Part shown: positions 37,873 through 50,099 of the stretch, one piece after another
How positions within the stretch are numbered: position 1 is the first letter of the stretch
Layout of the letters: every line of letters starts with the position of its first letter
Assembly (NCBI GenBank): GCA_023375785.1
Contig: SZWC01006863.1
Coordinates: 6,762 to 70,761, forward strand
Reading direction: 5' to 3'
DNA length: 64,000 nt
From: Penium margaritaceum
Lineage: Eukaryota; Streptophyta; Zygnematophyceae; Desmidiales; Peniaceae
Notes under the pieces: model-generated
What the model was told of the DNA's origin: nothing
The model's database searches: none
The model's input: the letters and a program-made list of their open reading frames with translations, nothing else
Made by a program: the position numbers and the translations under genes

Positions 37873-40800
37873 TCCTCTGGTTAGAGAAGTTTCACGCACG
37901 CAACAGCCAAAGTCACAAGCAGTGAGAGCGCCTTCGCTCTCACCCAACCTCTCTGTTTACAGGTTAATCATCAGCCGGAGGGGAATGCAACACATCTGTA
38001 CCTTTCTGCCTTGGGAGCAGACATGAGCCTACATCAGCCCACGTCAGCCTACATCTTCTTGCATCGGCCAATGTGAACAGGGCAAGCAGTTGCCTCTTCT
38101 CACCAACAGCCTACAACGGCCTCAAACACAGGTGTATCGGCATCAACAACAGGTTCAGCAGCTGTAACAGCTGTAGGTGTAGGGATGGCAGGGACAGGGG
38201 AACCAGGGAATCATTCACCCATCCTCAAGTTTGATGGAGAGGGGTTTGCACTCTGGAAATGGCAGTTTGAGATCATCATGGATGATAGAGACTTGTTAGG
38301 ATGTTTTGACGGAAGTATACCAGCACCAAAGGAGGAGGGTGCTAACCTTGTGGCATGGGTCAAGCTCAACAAGAAAGCTCTTGCCGTTCTCGTGTCCTCC
38401 ATACAAGCCTCATTCCTCTCACACATCAGCGGTTATACAGTGGCAACCGCGGCATACGCCAAAGTGGGCAAGGTGTTTCAGTCCTCCCTACTTGCCAACC
38501 GTCTCTTCAATCTACAGAACCTCGTCAGTATGAGGCTTGGTGAAGGGGAGGGTGTCTCCGCCTTTATGCAAAAGTTTGAGACGCTCTTGCAACAAGCCAA
38601 CGGCATGGGGTGGGACCTGAAATCCCATATGCAGGCCATGATTTTTCTGATGACGCTGCCAGAGAGCCGGGGTCCCATGATCACAGTGATTGGAGGGTGG
38701 ACTGAAGAGCAAGTATCCTACTCCACCGTCTCGGAGTATGTGCGGAATGAAGCCATGCATCGCAACAGTAGTGAAGCAATAATGGCTGCCTTTGCCTCAC
38801 GAAGCAATGGTACCTTCCGTAATACCTCCTCCTCTGGATACAAGGGAAACGACGGCACTGGCAATAGTGGAAGGGGTTCAAAGCGTCAAGGAAACTGCCA
38901 TAACCGTGGTAAGGGTTGAAACTGGGCTCGGGAGTGCCGGGCACCCAAGAAGGAGGGAGGATACGAGGATGAATGGCGAGGGGGAAATGGTGGGAAGGAT
39001 CCCACAAGCTTGATGACTGAGTGTGCCTCCAACAAAGGGAGGGCGATACTCAGGCCAGGAGCTTACGGCCTTCACTCAGGCACAAACGAGCACACCACTT
39101 ATGAGAAGAGAGACTTCATCTCTCTTGCTCCATGCAACAAGAACTTCAGAGTCGCCAACGGCAAGGTTGAGGCAACCGAGGGGATTGGTGACAAGCTAGT
39201 CACAGTGGGTGTCAACGGTGCGGACTCCGACCTCAAGCTAGAGGGGGTAGTCTACTTGCCCTCCTTGATAGCCAACCTACTCTCCGTCTCTAAGATAACT
39301 GACCATGGCATGACAGTTATTTTTACAGAGAAGGAAGCAGTGATAGTCCCTACGAAGGACATCAACATCTCCTACCCTGCCAAGAAGGTTGTTGCACAGG
39401 TCCCTCGCGTTGATGGACTCTACGTATTTCTGACCAAGACGAAAACATCAATGGCTGAATCTTCGGCCAGGAGTGATGATGAGGACAGCAGCGATGTAGG
39501 TTCTGATGACAAAGGACATGTTGGAGCAGCGAAAGTAGTGGTAGCGGAAGATTTGACAACAAAACCGGAAGCAAGTGCAGCCACCGGGGCTGTTCATTCT
39601 AGCCAGTGCACATCGTCCGAGAACCTTTGGCATAGGCGCTTTGGGCACGTGGCTCATCGCACATTGGTACTCATGGGTAAGCAGGATCTAGAGCGTGGGA
39701 TGGAGCTAGGTGATGAGGCGGAGGGAGCTGGGATCTTGTGTGTGCCATGCCTTCAAGGCAAAGCCAGGAAGAAACCTTTCAAGCATAATGGTACGCGTGC
39801 TCTCGCACCCCTTGACCTCATCCACTCTGACGTGTGTGGTCCCTTTTGCATATCGTCCAATGGAGGCAGCAAATAATTCCTCACCTGCATCGACGACAAT
39901 AGCCGCAAGGTCTGGATATGCTTTCTCGAAAAGAAGAAGTGAGGTGAAGGAGAATCTGCAAGCCTATGTCGCTATGGTTGAGCCACAGAGTGGAAGGAAG
40001 GTGAAGGCATTCAGGACAGACAATGGGGGGGAGTATGAAGCCTGTAGGGAGTGGCTCAAGACACAGGTATTGAACACCAAAAAACTACTCCCTACTCACC
40101 TTAAAGTAACAGCGTAGCAAAGAAGATGAATCAGACCCTCCTTGGCATGTCAAGGTGCATGCTCTTTGACGCCAAGCTGCCTCCTAGGTTTTGGGCTGAA
40201 GCAGCACGCACGGCTACGTATCTTATGAACCTCACACCTACTACAGCTCTGCGAAGGAGAGGCAAGAAGAAGCAGACACAGTAGCTAAAGACACCTCAAG
40301 AAGCATGGTCGGGCAGGATGCCGGACGCCTCCCATCTCAAGGTGTTCGGTTGCACCGGCTTTGCCAAGGTCCATGCGGGTGAGGGTCCTGGAAAGCTTGA
40401 TGCAAGAGCACAAAAGTGTGTTTTCATCGGCTATGACACCACCCACAGAGCTTATAGACTATGGGACCTAGTAGGTAAGAAGGTCATCCGGAGCAAAGAC
40501 ATGGATTTCCACGAACGTTCAGTAAGGGAGAGCTTCTTGAGCTTGAGAACACTCCAAAACAGGGAGAGTGGCTCACTCTTCGTGAGGAGGGAGATGAATC
40601 ACCAGCGCAATGGCATGGACTAGGTACTACAACAGGGAGAGAAGCTGATGAAGATGACTCGGAGGAATCAACCTCCGATTCCGACGTATCTGATCCTCCA
40701 AAACATGAGGAGGATACCTCTCCCCCCATCGACGACAAAACAGACCTCTAGCCTCTACATCATCAGCAACAGCCAGTAGGTCCAAGGAGCAGTTCACGTC

Positions 40801-42125
40801 TGAAAGTTCCTCGGTAGCATTACGACGCAGATAGGGGTGAATGGACAGGCTTCAACTATTCGTTCCTGGTTCAAGAGGAGCCAACGTCTGTCGCAGAGGC
40901 ACTCGCGCGGCCTGACAAAGCTGAGTGGGATGAAGCAATTTGTAGTGAACTCAGCTCCATCGAGGAGAATGGGTCATGGGTGCTGGTGGACAGACCTGCC
41001 AGCGCTCATGTGGTGGGGTCCAAGTGGGTGTTGAAAGTAAAAAGGAAACAAGATGGTAAGATAGACAAGTACAAGGCACGGGTGGTAGCAAAGGGGTTCT
41101 CTCAACGGCCTGGCACAGAGTACGATGAGACCCTTGCTCCCGTTGTGACATTTGCCTCCATTCGGTCAATGCTCGCCATTGCTCCTGCTGAGAACATGGA
41201 GGTCCACTAGATGGATGTCAAGACAGCCTTCCTTTACGGCAAACTTGACAAGGAGGTGCTGATGGAGGTTCTAGAGGGGGTTGATGCTCCCGAGGGCAAG
41301 GTGTGCAGGTTGGTGAAGGCGCTCTATTGGCAAAAACAAGCGCCAAGATTTGGTACGAGGAGATGGATACATTCATGGCCAAGGGGTCCTTCATGCACTG
41401 CGACAACGACCCTAGCGTGTACATGCACAAGAGCAACAAAGGGACTATGTTGGTCGCCTTGTACGTCGATGACCTGATTCTATGCTCTTCTTCAACGCAG
41501 CTGCTAGACGATCTCAAGGGGCAGCTGAGTAGAAAGTTCAAGATGAAGGACATGTGTCCTCTTAACTTCTACCTTGGCATTGCCATCAAGCGTGACAAAG
41601 CCGCAAGTACAATTGGCCTGAACCAGACAAAGTACATCGACCCCATCCTAAAACGATACGACATGGCACATTGCAAGCCTGCCAGCACACCCATAAGCTC
41701 AGAGTGCAAGCTCTCCACCTCCGTGTCCCCATCCAATGAAGCGGAGAAAACTGACATGCTGGGCATCCCATATCAGTCGGTAGTGGGCAGTTTGATGTAT
41801 GCCATGGTCGCCACCCGGCCAAATAGCCCATGCTGTTGGGTAGGTGAGCCGGTTTGTGGCCAATCCTGGTCCACTGCTCTAGCCGGTTTGTGAAGCGCAT
41901 CATGCGCTACCTTAAGGGGATGCGGCATGTGGGACTCCAGTTTGGAGGCATCGCTGGATCCGCATCACTCCGTCTCATGTGCTACACCGACGCTGACTGG
42001 GGAGGCAATATCGACGACAGAAAATCCACCTCTCGCTTTGTCTATATGCTAAATGGAGGTGCTGTTAGTTGGGCCAGTAGCAAGCAAGAGTGTGTCTATC
42101 CGTCAAAAGCTGGAGCTGAGTAAAT

Positions 42126-42634
42126 TGCATTGGCTGAGGTGTGTAAACAGGTGCGGTGGCTTCACAGCTTGCTCTCTAAAATGAAGGCACCATAGGCAAC
42201 GGCGACAATCGTCAAGATTGATTACATGAGCGCGATTGACATGTCCAAGAACCCAGTTCTGTCGAGGTGCACAAAGCACATCGAGATCCGCTACCACTAT
42301 GCGCAGGACCACAAAGCACATCGGGGTCTACAAGCAGACAGTGGAGCTAGAGTATGTCGGCACCAAGCTGAACCGGGCTNTGCATTGGCTGAGGTGTGTA
42401 AACAGGTGCGGTGGCTTCACAGCTTGCTCTCTAAAATGAAGGCACCATAGGCAACGGCGACAATCGTCAAGATTGATTACATGAGCGCGATTGACATGTC
42501 CAAGAACCCAGTTCTGTCGAGGTGCACAAAGCACATCGAGATCCGCTACCACTATGCGCAGGACCACAAAGCACATCGGGGTCTACAAGCAGACAGTGGA
42601 GCTAGAGTATGTCGGCACCAAGCTGAACCGGGCT
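42126..42634. repeat. Assembly echo: exact 254-base duplication across a single N
   Basis: 42126-42379 and 42381-42634 are identical, with one N at 42380 between them. The duplicate lies within the RNase H region of element B. Unmerged contig overlap is the likely cause. Confidence 0.85.
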
Positions 42635-42756
42635 GACATGCTTACAATGCCACTGGACAAGGATCTCCACCAGGCGGGCAGGCAAGGTATCGGCATGGTC
42701 AATGCAAGTGATGACGAATGATGATGGTCACTGACGCAAGGTACAAGGGAGAGATT

Positions 42757-43408
42757 TGTTTAATTCTTTTGCCCCTTGTTCGGTGTTGTAGGACGGATCA
42801 GGAATGCTCTGCCCCTTCTGGAGGTATGACCCCTAGATCCGTTGTAGTGTGACTCAACTATGCGCTGTCTCTTGTGAGATATGACCTGTGAGTACACCAT
42901 GTGGGTGAGTGGTTACCTTGGCCATTTTGTTGATTTGGCCAAGTGAGAGGTCATGAGTTCGATCCTGACGCCATGCACATCTTGTTTGCTGTGGAAGCTT
43001 CCAAGAAAGAAAGTCCGTAACTTCTTGGACACTACATGGTTGGTCTGTCACCTTGACACTAGGATGCTTATGTGTCAAGCCCACAGTGCAAGTCTATTGG
43101 TGACGTGGCTGGTTCAGGCCACTTCCGAGGAATGTGCTTTTTAGTTCTAGGACTGGACAGACAGCTATAAAAGGACTTGTCTTGCATGCTGATCAATCAA
43201 CCCTTGCTTGATGCTCTCTTGCACATAGACGACTTGAGCTCTTTTGAGATGTAATGCTAAGGCGTTAGTACTCTTGAAGGTTAAGTGTTTGCCTGATTAA
43301 GTCTGGGGTGCATGACACATACCTGCAAAGGAAGAAGGTGTACAAACCTTTGAGAGCTTTTCGATTTTGCGGCTTCTCTGCCGGAGGTGGTTAGCTCAAT
43401 CGCTAACA
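42757..43408 (+). repeat. 3' LTR of element B
   Basis: 652 bases, preceded by the purine-rich AAGGGAGAGA. It ends GCTAACA, followed by target duplication GCAGC at 43409-43413. Confidence 0.88.
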
Positions 43409-44447
43409 GCAGCCATGTTTGCTACGGTTGTGGACAAATGTGCTGCTTCCATAGCTTTGTCACTTGGCATTGTGTAGAGTGTTATAGCGGTGTTTGCTGC
43501 CGTTGCTGACACCTGTGCTGCCGCCATGGCTTTGTCAACAGGCAATGTGTATAGTGTTACATCCATGTTCACTGCCGATGCGGACAAATCTAGTGCTGCT
43601 TTAGCTTTGTCTGCTGGTATTGTGTAGATGGTTACAACGGTGTCTACTGTCACTACGGACAAATCTGCTGCCACCCTAGTTTCGTCAACTACCAATGTGT
43701 AGAGTGTTGCAGTCGGGTCCGCTAACGTTGCGGACACGTTTCATGCCGTTCCAGCTTCGTCAACTGGTAGTGTGTAATGTGTTGCAGCCTTGTTCACTAC
43801 CGTTGCGGACACATCACCTACTGCTCCAGCTTTGCCTACTGGTAATGTGTAGTGTTTTGCAGCCATGATTTCTGCCGTTAAAGAAGAATCTACTGTCGAT
43901 CTAGCTTTGTCAGCTGGTTTGGTGTCAACAGCTTTAGCAGTTCTTGTTGCCTCTGTGGACAATCCAACTGCTTTTCGAGCTTTGTCAGCTGGTAATACAT
44001 CAAACGTTGTAGCAGTTTATGCTACCCTTGTGAGCGGATCTGCTACTTCTCTAGTTTTTTCAGCTGGCATCATGGAAGACATTATAGGGGTGCCTCCTAT
44101 TCCTGTTAGAGGATCTGTTTTTTCTCCAGCTTTTTCAGCTAGCATTTTGTATGATGGAGTAGACGATTCTATTCCTTGTGCTTGCTGTGATGCTTGTTTG
44201 TGCATGATTTTGATGTCAGCCTCAAACTTGTGGTGAAGATCTTGGAGTCGCTTGGCAAAAAGGGATTAGAGTGCAGAGACGTCCACAGTCTGCTGCACAT
44301 CTTGGGTGTGTAGGATTGTGGTGAAAGCCTACTATTGAATGCGTTGGAATTCCTCAACCACATCCATATCAAAGTTGTCATTTGCCTTGCCTTCCATGGT
44401 GTTGTGCGTATAGTGGAGCCTTTCTTGTCTTCAAAGGCCGTTGTCAT

Positions 44448-44459
44448 GCTCTGAGACCA
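44448..44459 (-). other. Primer binding site of element C
   Basis: GCTCTGAGACCA on the plus strand, directly next to the LTR. It is close to the usual site for the 3' end of initiator tRNA-Met and gives the orientation of element C. Confidence 0.75.
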
Positions 44460-45282
44460 TGTTGAGATTTGCGGAAGGTGGATGGATGAAACTGGAGTTA
44501 AATCTAGAAGGACAAGGCGTGGACGGGGGAAACTAAAATATCTGTAGGACTTTGTAGATCACTTGAAGAAGTACATGGAGAGGTCCCTCAACCAGCTGCA
44601 TGGATGTAGCCACAATTGTAGACTTGTGGATCCACAGGGCGCCTGCCCTCGATGCCTTGAGACTAAGTCTAGAAAACCAAACCTGGATTAGACTGCTTGT
44701 AGGGGCACTAGCTTGCACTGAAGAAGGCATAGGCCTTTGTAGGAGGTGTGTCCTTAGGCACAGGCTTGTAGTGTCAGAGGCTTGGGCTTGCATAGGCAGA
44801 ATTTGGGGTGGTTTCTTGGACATGGCTTGAAGGAGAACTGAGAATGTCTGGAGGAATGTTAAGGCATTTGATCATCCGTAAAGGCATAATGGACTGGATT
44901 GACTTAGCCCCTTAAGTAAGCCTCGGAGGGCCTCTTTGGAGGCTCTGGCCTTGGAGGTTGTAGGTAGTTGCATAACCACCTGGTTGGTTACAGAACCACC
45001 CAGGCGATCTAAAGAGTTACTTGGAAGATGAAGAGTCACTGGCAGCTGAAAGGCCACTAGCAACTGAAGACCCACTAGAGGTTGAAGTTGCACTGGTAGG
45101 TGAAGGGGAACTAGGATGTTGTAGGAGGTTGTGGTAGGAGGTTGACCAACTACCCTTCAACAGGAAGCTAGAAGGTCACAGCCTGCAAGGGCCCCTTTAA
45201 ATCTTTTTTAGGCAATCATTTGAGCCTCACCTCATTTAAGGAGGTAAATTTTCTGGCCCTCCAAAGTGGATAAAATGCACCA
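44460..45282 (-). repeat. 5' LTR of element C
   Basis: 823 bases, partner of 34551-35364. It is bounded by the primer site on the left and by the gypsy D protease part on the right. Confidence 0.85.
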
Positions 45283-46170
45283 CGAGATGAATTATAGCCA
45301 AACCTGGCCATTGAAGCTGGGTAAATCTCAGCATGAGCCACACACGAGCTCCTCACTATATGGAGTACTTGGCCATGTTGAGTGGTATCGGCTATACAGG
45401 TTGTTGCTTTTTGGCTACAACGTCTTCCTCTTATGCTTTAACCTCTTCTGCTTGAGCTGTTGTCTTCCATCCCACACGCAAAAGTTGTCGATTGGCACTG
45501 TCAATTTCCACGTAGACATCGCAGATGGACTAGTCGACTTGCAGGTTGTGTTGGTGTAGGAAACCTCACTTGAGAACAAATTTGTGGTCACTCATTGGAA
45601 AAGAGCTCCAGACCGATGTGTTTCTCAAAGTCTCCGTGTTTGCGTTCTCCCATCAACAGTTCTCATTCAAACACCCTTGGTTTGGTCTACAAACCTTGCT
45701 TGCAAACCATGTTGTTACTTACAAAACCGTGAGAAGCTCCTCCATCCAATAGTGCCAACATTAATCTGCAAATCTTGCATCCTTGAGGTTGGACTTTCAG
45801 TAGTATCATCGATTGGTCGTCCTTGTACTCCTCGTCAAACTTTGCAATCTCAGAGAATTTCAGCTGCATCTTAGACCATTCAGATGGACGATTTCTTGGC
45901 AAAGATCGCTCCTCACATACAAGAGTCATGGCTTCAACTCCTACCCCTTGTAGTTTCTCGCCTTAGTTTTCTCCGAATTCTCCCCAATAATTGCCGGCTG
46001 CTTACTCTGGCAGTTACGAGTAATGAACCCGATTTTTGTGCAGCTATAACAGGTGCTTGTATCTCTCCTGTCGATGGCGTTGAGTTTTAACGGAGTCGAG
46101 GAGTCCCCTAACAGGCATTATTCATTCCCACGATCATTGTGGTTGAAAGGTCACCAAACGAAGGTCTGGG

Positions 46171-49100
46171 CATGCCACTCCTAAATAAGTAGACTCGGAG
46201 ATGCCGATTTTAAACCGAACATGATGGGTAACTCATCCATTCTTCCTAAACAAATGCAAAGCTTATAAGACATTGATGGCCATAATTACCCAGACGTACA
46301 AATGACCGTCCATTTATTCAGATTGGCCTACAGATTTGAACAGCATAGTCAGGTTTGATCTTCTCATGGGTCAAGAAGGAGATAAGCTCCAGAATTTGGT
46401 GACCTTTCTACAACCCATCACCTCGCAAGAGGAAAGGGCCAGAAAAAGGATTATCTGGCCGATTCATCAAAAAAGCGAAGTGTAACTCAAAACCCACCCA
46501 GTATCGGCAACAAAAAACACTGAGAACACCAACTCAAAATCATGCTCGCTTGCATCATGCATTGACGACCAAGAAAAAAAAAGGATGGCCATCAGGCCAA
46601 TAAAAGGTCAATGACGTGAGGTGTTGATTGCATACCTCGCCAGCCGTCTATTGGGTTTTGGTCAATCAACGGCTTGCGAGGTCCATGATCAGTGACTTTT
46701 GTAGCTGATCGTCAACTGGCCAGAGTCCTTGATTGCGAGGGGGACTCGGGACATTCAGCCAGCAGCTTAGGGGGGGGAAAAAAGGGAATCAAGTTCCATC
46801 ATCAAATCTTTATTCGAGGCAACAAGCCTCAACCAGACTAATCACCAAATGTACTTAAGGGGTTTGGGTCTTAATTTTTGTGCAGGCACCCAACAAGTCC
46901 TGCGGTACCGGGCCCGAAATTTCCTTTCAACGCATGGAGAATCTTGAAAACCCCACAAACACTGTGCAAACCCCATTTGTAAGTATCCTAAACATAATAA
47001 ATTTGGGGTTTGTGATAGTTGAGGATGAGGCCACATGCCATGCGTCTTTGACGCATGATACGTGGCCTCGACATGCCTTTTTTCCCCTCTTTGTTCTTGC
47101 TTCTTGAGCGATAGCAGGGTCAGATGGGTATTTGAGGTGTTTTGTGTTTGATGTTGGGAGGATGGGTCCTAGAGTTCCAAAAACTGGGTACATACATCTT
47201 GCACCCTTTCTAGATTCCTTGGTATCAACAGGAAACTACCCATCTTGGCCATGGCTGGATACGAGCAAGTAAGCATTTTCCATTACACTTGGAAGCCAGG
47301 ACGCACATTCCATTTCTTGCGAACTGGCTTCATGGTAGTTTGACTTTATGTGGTTGAGTTTTACTCCCCCCACCCTTTCAAAACCCCCATCCCCCCTGTA
47401 GTATGCCCGTCCCAACTTGTTTGGCCAGTTTCTGACAAGGTCGGCCTCGCAAAAATGCCTTTATGGCAGTTTCGATGCTTCAATTATGCCTTTCCATCCC
47501 AGCTACCTAACGCAATCGGTGGGCATTAAAGGCTAAGTTTGCAAGGGCGAACTGAGTTGGCTCGTTTGAACTCAGTTAACGCAATTGAGTTGCATGCAGT
47601 GAGGTGAGGCGAAGGGCTCATATAACTCATGTGTCTATTGGATAGAAGGCCTTTTTTTGTAAAAAGATTGAAAAACAGCCTGAAAACAGAGATAAAAACA
47701 AAGCTAAAATACCTTTGCACACCGGCTTCTATCTAGTCCGCTGAAGGTTACTCCATTCTCAGCCAGCCACAGCGGCCACTTGGGAGCATGCACTCAAGAA
47801 AAAACTTACTTGCTCATTACCAGCCATGTCCTAGTGCTAAGAAATAAGAGAAACAGACAACTAGGATGTGTTTGGCGTGGCACAACTTACAAAGCCGTCC
47901 TCAAACTTATGAAGCCTGGTCATGTGTCTGGCAATGTGCACAACCTAGGTCCATCATCCAAACGGTGTCCAACGGATGATCGAGCAGTTGTGTTGTTTGT
48001 GTGATGCGTCACCAAAGTTGAGGCCGTGCAGCTTGGAGGACAGTGCCCATAAAATGCCACTCCAAACTCACCCTTATCAGAAAATTGATGAAGAAGTCAA
48101 AATGAAATCCGTGCCTACGCCTATGTCGGTTTTCCATATCAGCCGTGTCTTCTTAATCTGTTATTTCTCAGCCGAGTTACCTCATCCTGCTACACTCTCG
48201 GCCTACCGAGACCATAGCAACCAATGTCTACCTTGCATACCTGGCCGACTTTGCCCTAGCCATACGTGCTGCGTTTTACCCTCTCAATACACCTGGCCCA
48301 CTTTTTTAAACGACCTTACACTCATGGCTAACCTGGCAAGCTCAGTTACACAAACGTCTTTGAAAGGGGCTTGTTCCTTGTCTTTCCCCCATCATTTGGC
48401 TTTGACAAAAGTCGAAGAAAACATGTTCGTCATTCAACAAAAAACATCACATGACACTCATTCCAAAGCACGTATGAAGAGAAACAATGCCTCCTTCAAA
48501 AGCTACAGGCATGGATTTATTTTACCAGAAAACAATAGCGCAAAACAAACTAAGCTTTGGATGAAGTTACTTTAGTGCATGGGTTGATTTTGACATCAAC
48601 CAGTCAACGTTGCACCGTGATTTATTGCAATGCATTTATGATTCTAAGTGCCACCACCTTTCTTGGTACGGTTCACCACAACAAAAATGGTTGAAGTGAC
48701 CAGTGGAGCACCCTCCTTTTACTAGATTTCCAAAGGGCTTCCGTTTTGGTCCCATTGTTAGTCCTAAAAATCCTAGTACGGTTACATTGGCATCAGACCT
48801 ATAGCCTTTTTAAGACAAAGAAAAGGATGTAAAATACACTCAGGTGTCTGATCTTGAATTCGAAGGACATCATTAGTCATCAACACACTTATAGTGTAAA
48901 AAGTGCTTGGACCGTTTGTCCAAACACTACACAAGCAGCGGGGAGAGCGTGGCTTTGCAGATCCAATGGCTGAGATTTGAAAGCCCAAATGCTGCATGAA
49001 AGCATCAAGCCAGTAGCTTGATGCTACTAGCTATTGAAGAGCTATGACAAGCAGAAAGCTCAATTTGAACAAGAAAAAAAATTGCCTGGCATAACAGGGG

Positions 49101-49184
49101 ATGGGAGAGATCATCCCACCTCAGATGGCACAGAAAGCAATGAAGAAAATGAGAGAAGAAACCTTTTTTCTCCCCCTCGTTGAC
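46171..49184. other. Intergenic region, no gene recognised
   Basis: Long AT-rich stretch with short open frames only. None shows a recognisable domain. No LTR matching the gypsy D element was found here. Confidence 0.4.
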
Positions 49185-49290
49185 ATCAACAGTGCCAAGG
49201 GGGAAGAGAGGGACAAGTCCCCCTTGGAAACAACAGAATTTATGTGGAGAAGAGAGGTTTCCCCTCCCCCCTCACGTGGGCTAACAGCCC

Positions 49291-50099
49291 TGTTGGACTT
49301 TGGTTGGGGCAGGGGATAAAACCTGCAGTAGATTTTAGACAAGCAAGAGTCTGTCGTCCGGTAGATTTTGAAGTGAACAGACGTGCATCCAACTCATTGT
49401 ATGTCTTCTTCGCAGCAAAAGATTCGATTGAATCTTGATTGATTGGATTTGATTATAGTGCAAAAGCACGATGCTAGCAATAAACACCCAAAGATGAATA
49501 GCAAGAAAAACAAACGTCACTAGATAACACCCTTTACCAACTTGTATGCTTCTCCAAAAAGATAAGCTCTGTATTTAGCTCTGGCTACCCATCTTTGGCT
49601 TCACCGTGTTGGTATGTATGGGCCCTCTTTATATGAAGTGAAGTAGCTAAAAAGGCCAAATACTAAAGTAGAAGCTATTTCTTGAATGCGGAACAAATCC
49701 AAGTGTTGGAGCCAAGCTTGAAATAAACCATGTAGTTGTTAATGAACTAGTAGAAGTGCGCTTCTTAAGTAGTGTGTAATCCTGAGGCTAGTGATGTGAG
49801 GAACTAGGTTAGTATCCTTCCACTGATGAAGGGATTTACCTCTTTGTAAATAGGTACACTCAAAGATGGCTCTTTGTTGAAGCTCTTCACTGATGCATCA
49901 AAGAGGGTCTTGAGGAGGTAGAAGTATCCCTTGGGAGGGGTCTAGGAGATGGGTTCTATGTTGCCACCTAGGAGGGTATTGTCCTTTTCTAAAGGCTTGA
50001 ACATGGATCCTCAAATACGTTAAATGATGTTGGAATGGCTTCTCCAAGTTTCCGAAGACATTGACCCGTGAACCATTATTTTACGACCAGTTTATGACA
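49291..50099 (-). repeat. 3' LTR of element F
   Basis: 809 bases, matching 53992-54779. Landmarks are GATTTTAGACAAGCA, CATCTTTGGCTTCAC and CTAGGAGGGTATTG. Confidence 0.78.

Larger units (their letters stand above)
37203..43408 (+). mobile_element. Ty1/copia element B, full-length layout, inserted in C
   Basis: Fossil copia element on the plus strand with target duplication GCAGC at 37198-37202 and 43409-43413. LTRs are 37203-37855 and 42757-43408. The primer site, 37858-37872, matches the anticodon arm of initiator tRNA-Met, and the polypurine tract is at about 42745-42754. Domain order is gag (38185-38990, ending in a basic Gly-rich tail), protease region (about 39010-39600), integrase (about 39600-40640, starting with a zinc-binding LWHRRFGHVAH), reverse transcriptase (about 40850-41800, including YVDDLILCSSS) and RNase H (41850-42720). 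All copia domains are present but broken, with several disruptions. The LTRs differ by about 8% by eye. 255 bases near the right end are an assembly echo. Confidence 0.9.
36040..44165 (-). repeat. 25-codon (75-bp) tandem array in element C, interrupted by element B
   Basis: About 14 units lie at 36040-37202 and about 10 at 43409-44165. The unit on the minus strand reads roughly PADKAGVAADVSATAADMAA followed by TLYTL. The plus-strand echo GCTTTGTCAGCTGG recurs every 75 bases, often exactly (36718, 36793, 36868, 36943). Unit identity varies, but the PADKA and DVS/DLS positions are well kept. The longest stretch open on the minus strand is 37346-36564. Element B, with its GCAGC target duplication, sits inside the array. 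Confidence 0.8.
34551..45282 (-). mobile_element. LTR element C (copia-type ends, no pol), host to element B
   Basis: Fossil LTR element on the minus strand, inserted between the protease and RT of D. Its LTRs are 34551-35364 and 44460-45282, starting TGGTGCATTT and ending CAACA in element orientation. A primer site related to the initiator tRNA-Met type lies at 44448-44459. Apart from B, the internal region is only about 2.9 kb and shows no protease, integrase or RT. Instead it carries a tandem array of 75-base (25-codon) units on the coding strand. The layout suggests a non-autonomous element that relied on a relative for enzymes. Flanking five-base words (TGAGC, CGAGA) do not match clearly. 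The LTRs differ by about 15% by eye, and the internal reading frame is broken several times. Confidence 0.75.
31700..46170 (-). mobile_element. Ty3/gypsy chromovirus remnant D, split by nested elements
   Basis: Fossil gypsy element on the minus strand, in two parts. The right part (45283-46170) has a zinc-knuckle-like motif (about 46060-46015) and an aspartic protease signature (about 45740-45690, LLDGGASHGFVS). The left part (34550-31700) has reverse transcriptase (34350-33700, including FGLTNAPATF), RNase H (33611-33099, including HEKEMLAVVHEL), integrase with its zinc-binding start (32962-32000, including CHDKGLGGHFG) and a chromodomain-like end (31870-31740, DEDTEYVIADIL). This is the chromovirus order. 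The 10.7 kb between is element C with B inside it. It is broken many times over. LTRs for D were not identified, so the outer limits are approximate. Confidence 0.8.

Noticed and set aside
37850-37880. tRNA gene fragment
   Set aside because: The match to initiator tRNA-Met is to its complement and lies directly after an LTR, so it is a primer binding site.
46842-48575. Short to medium open frames between elements D and F
   Set aside because: Amino-acid use is unremarkable, no domain is recognisable, and no splice-joined neighbours were found.
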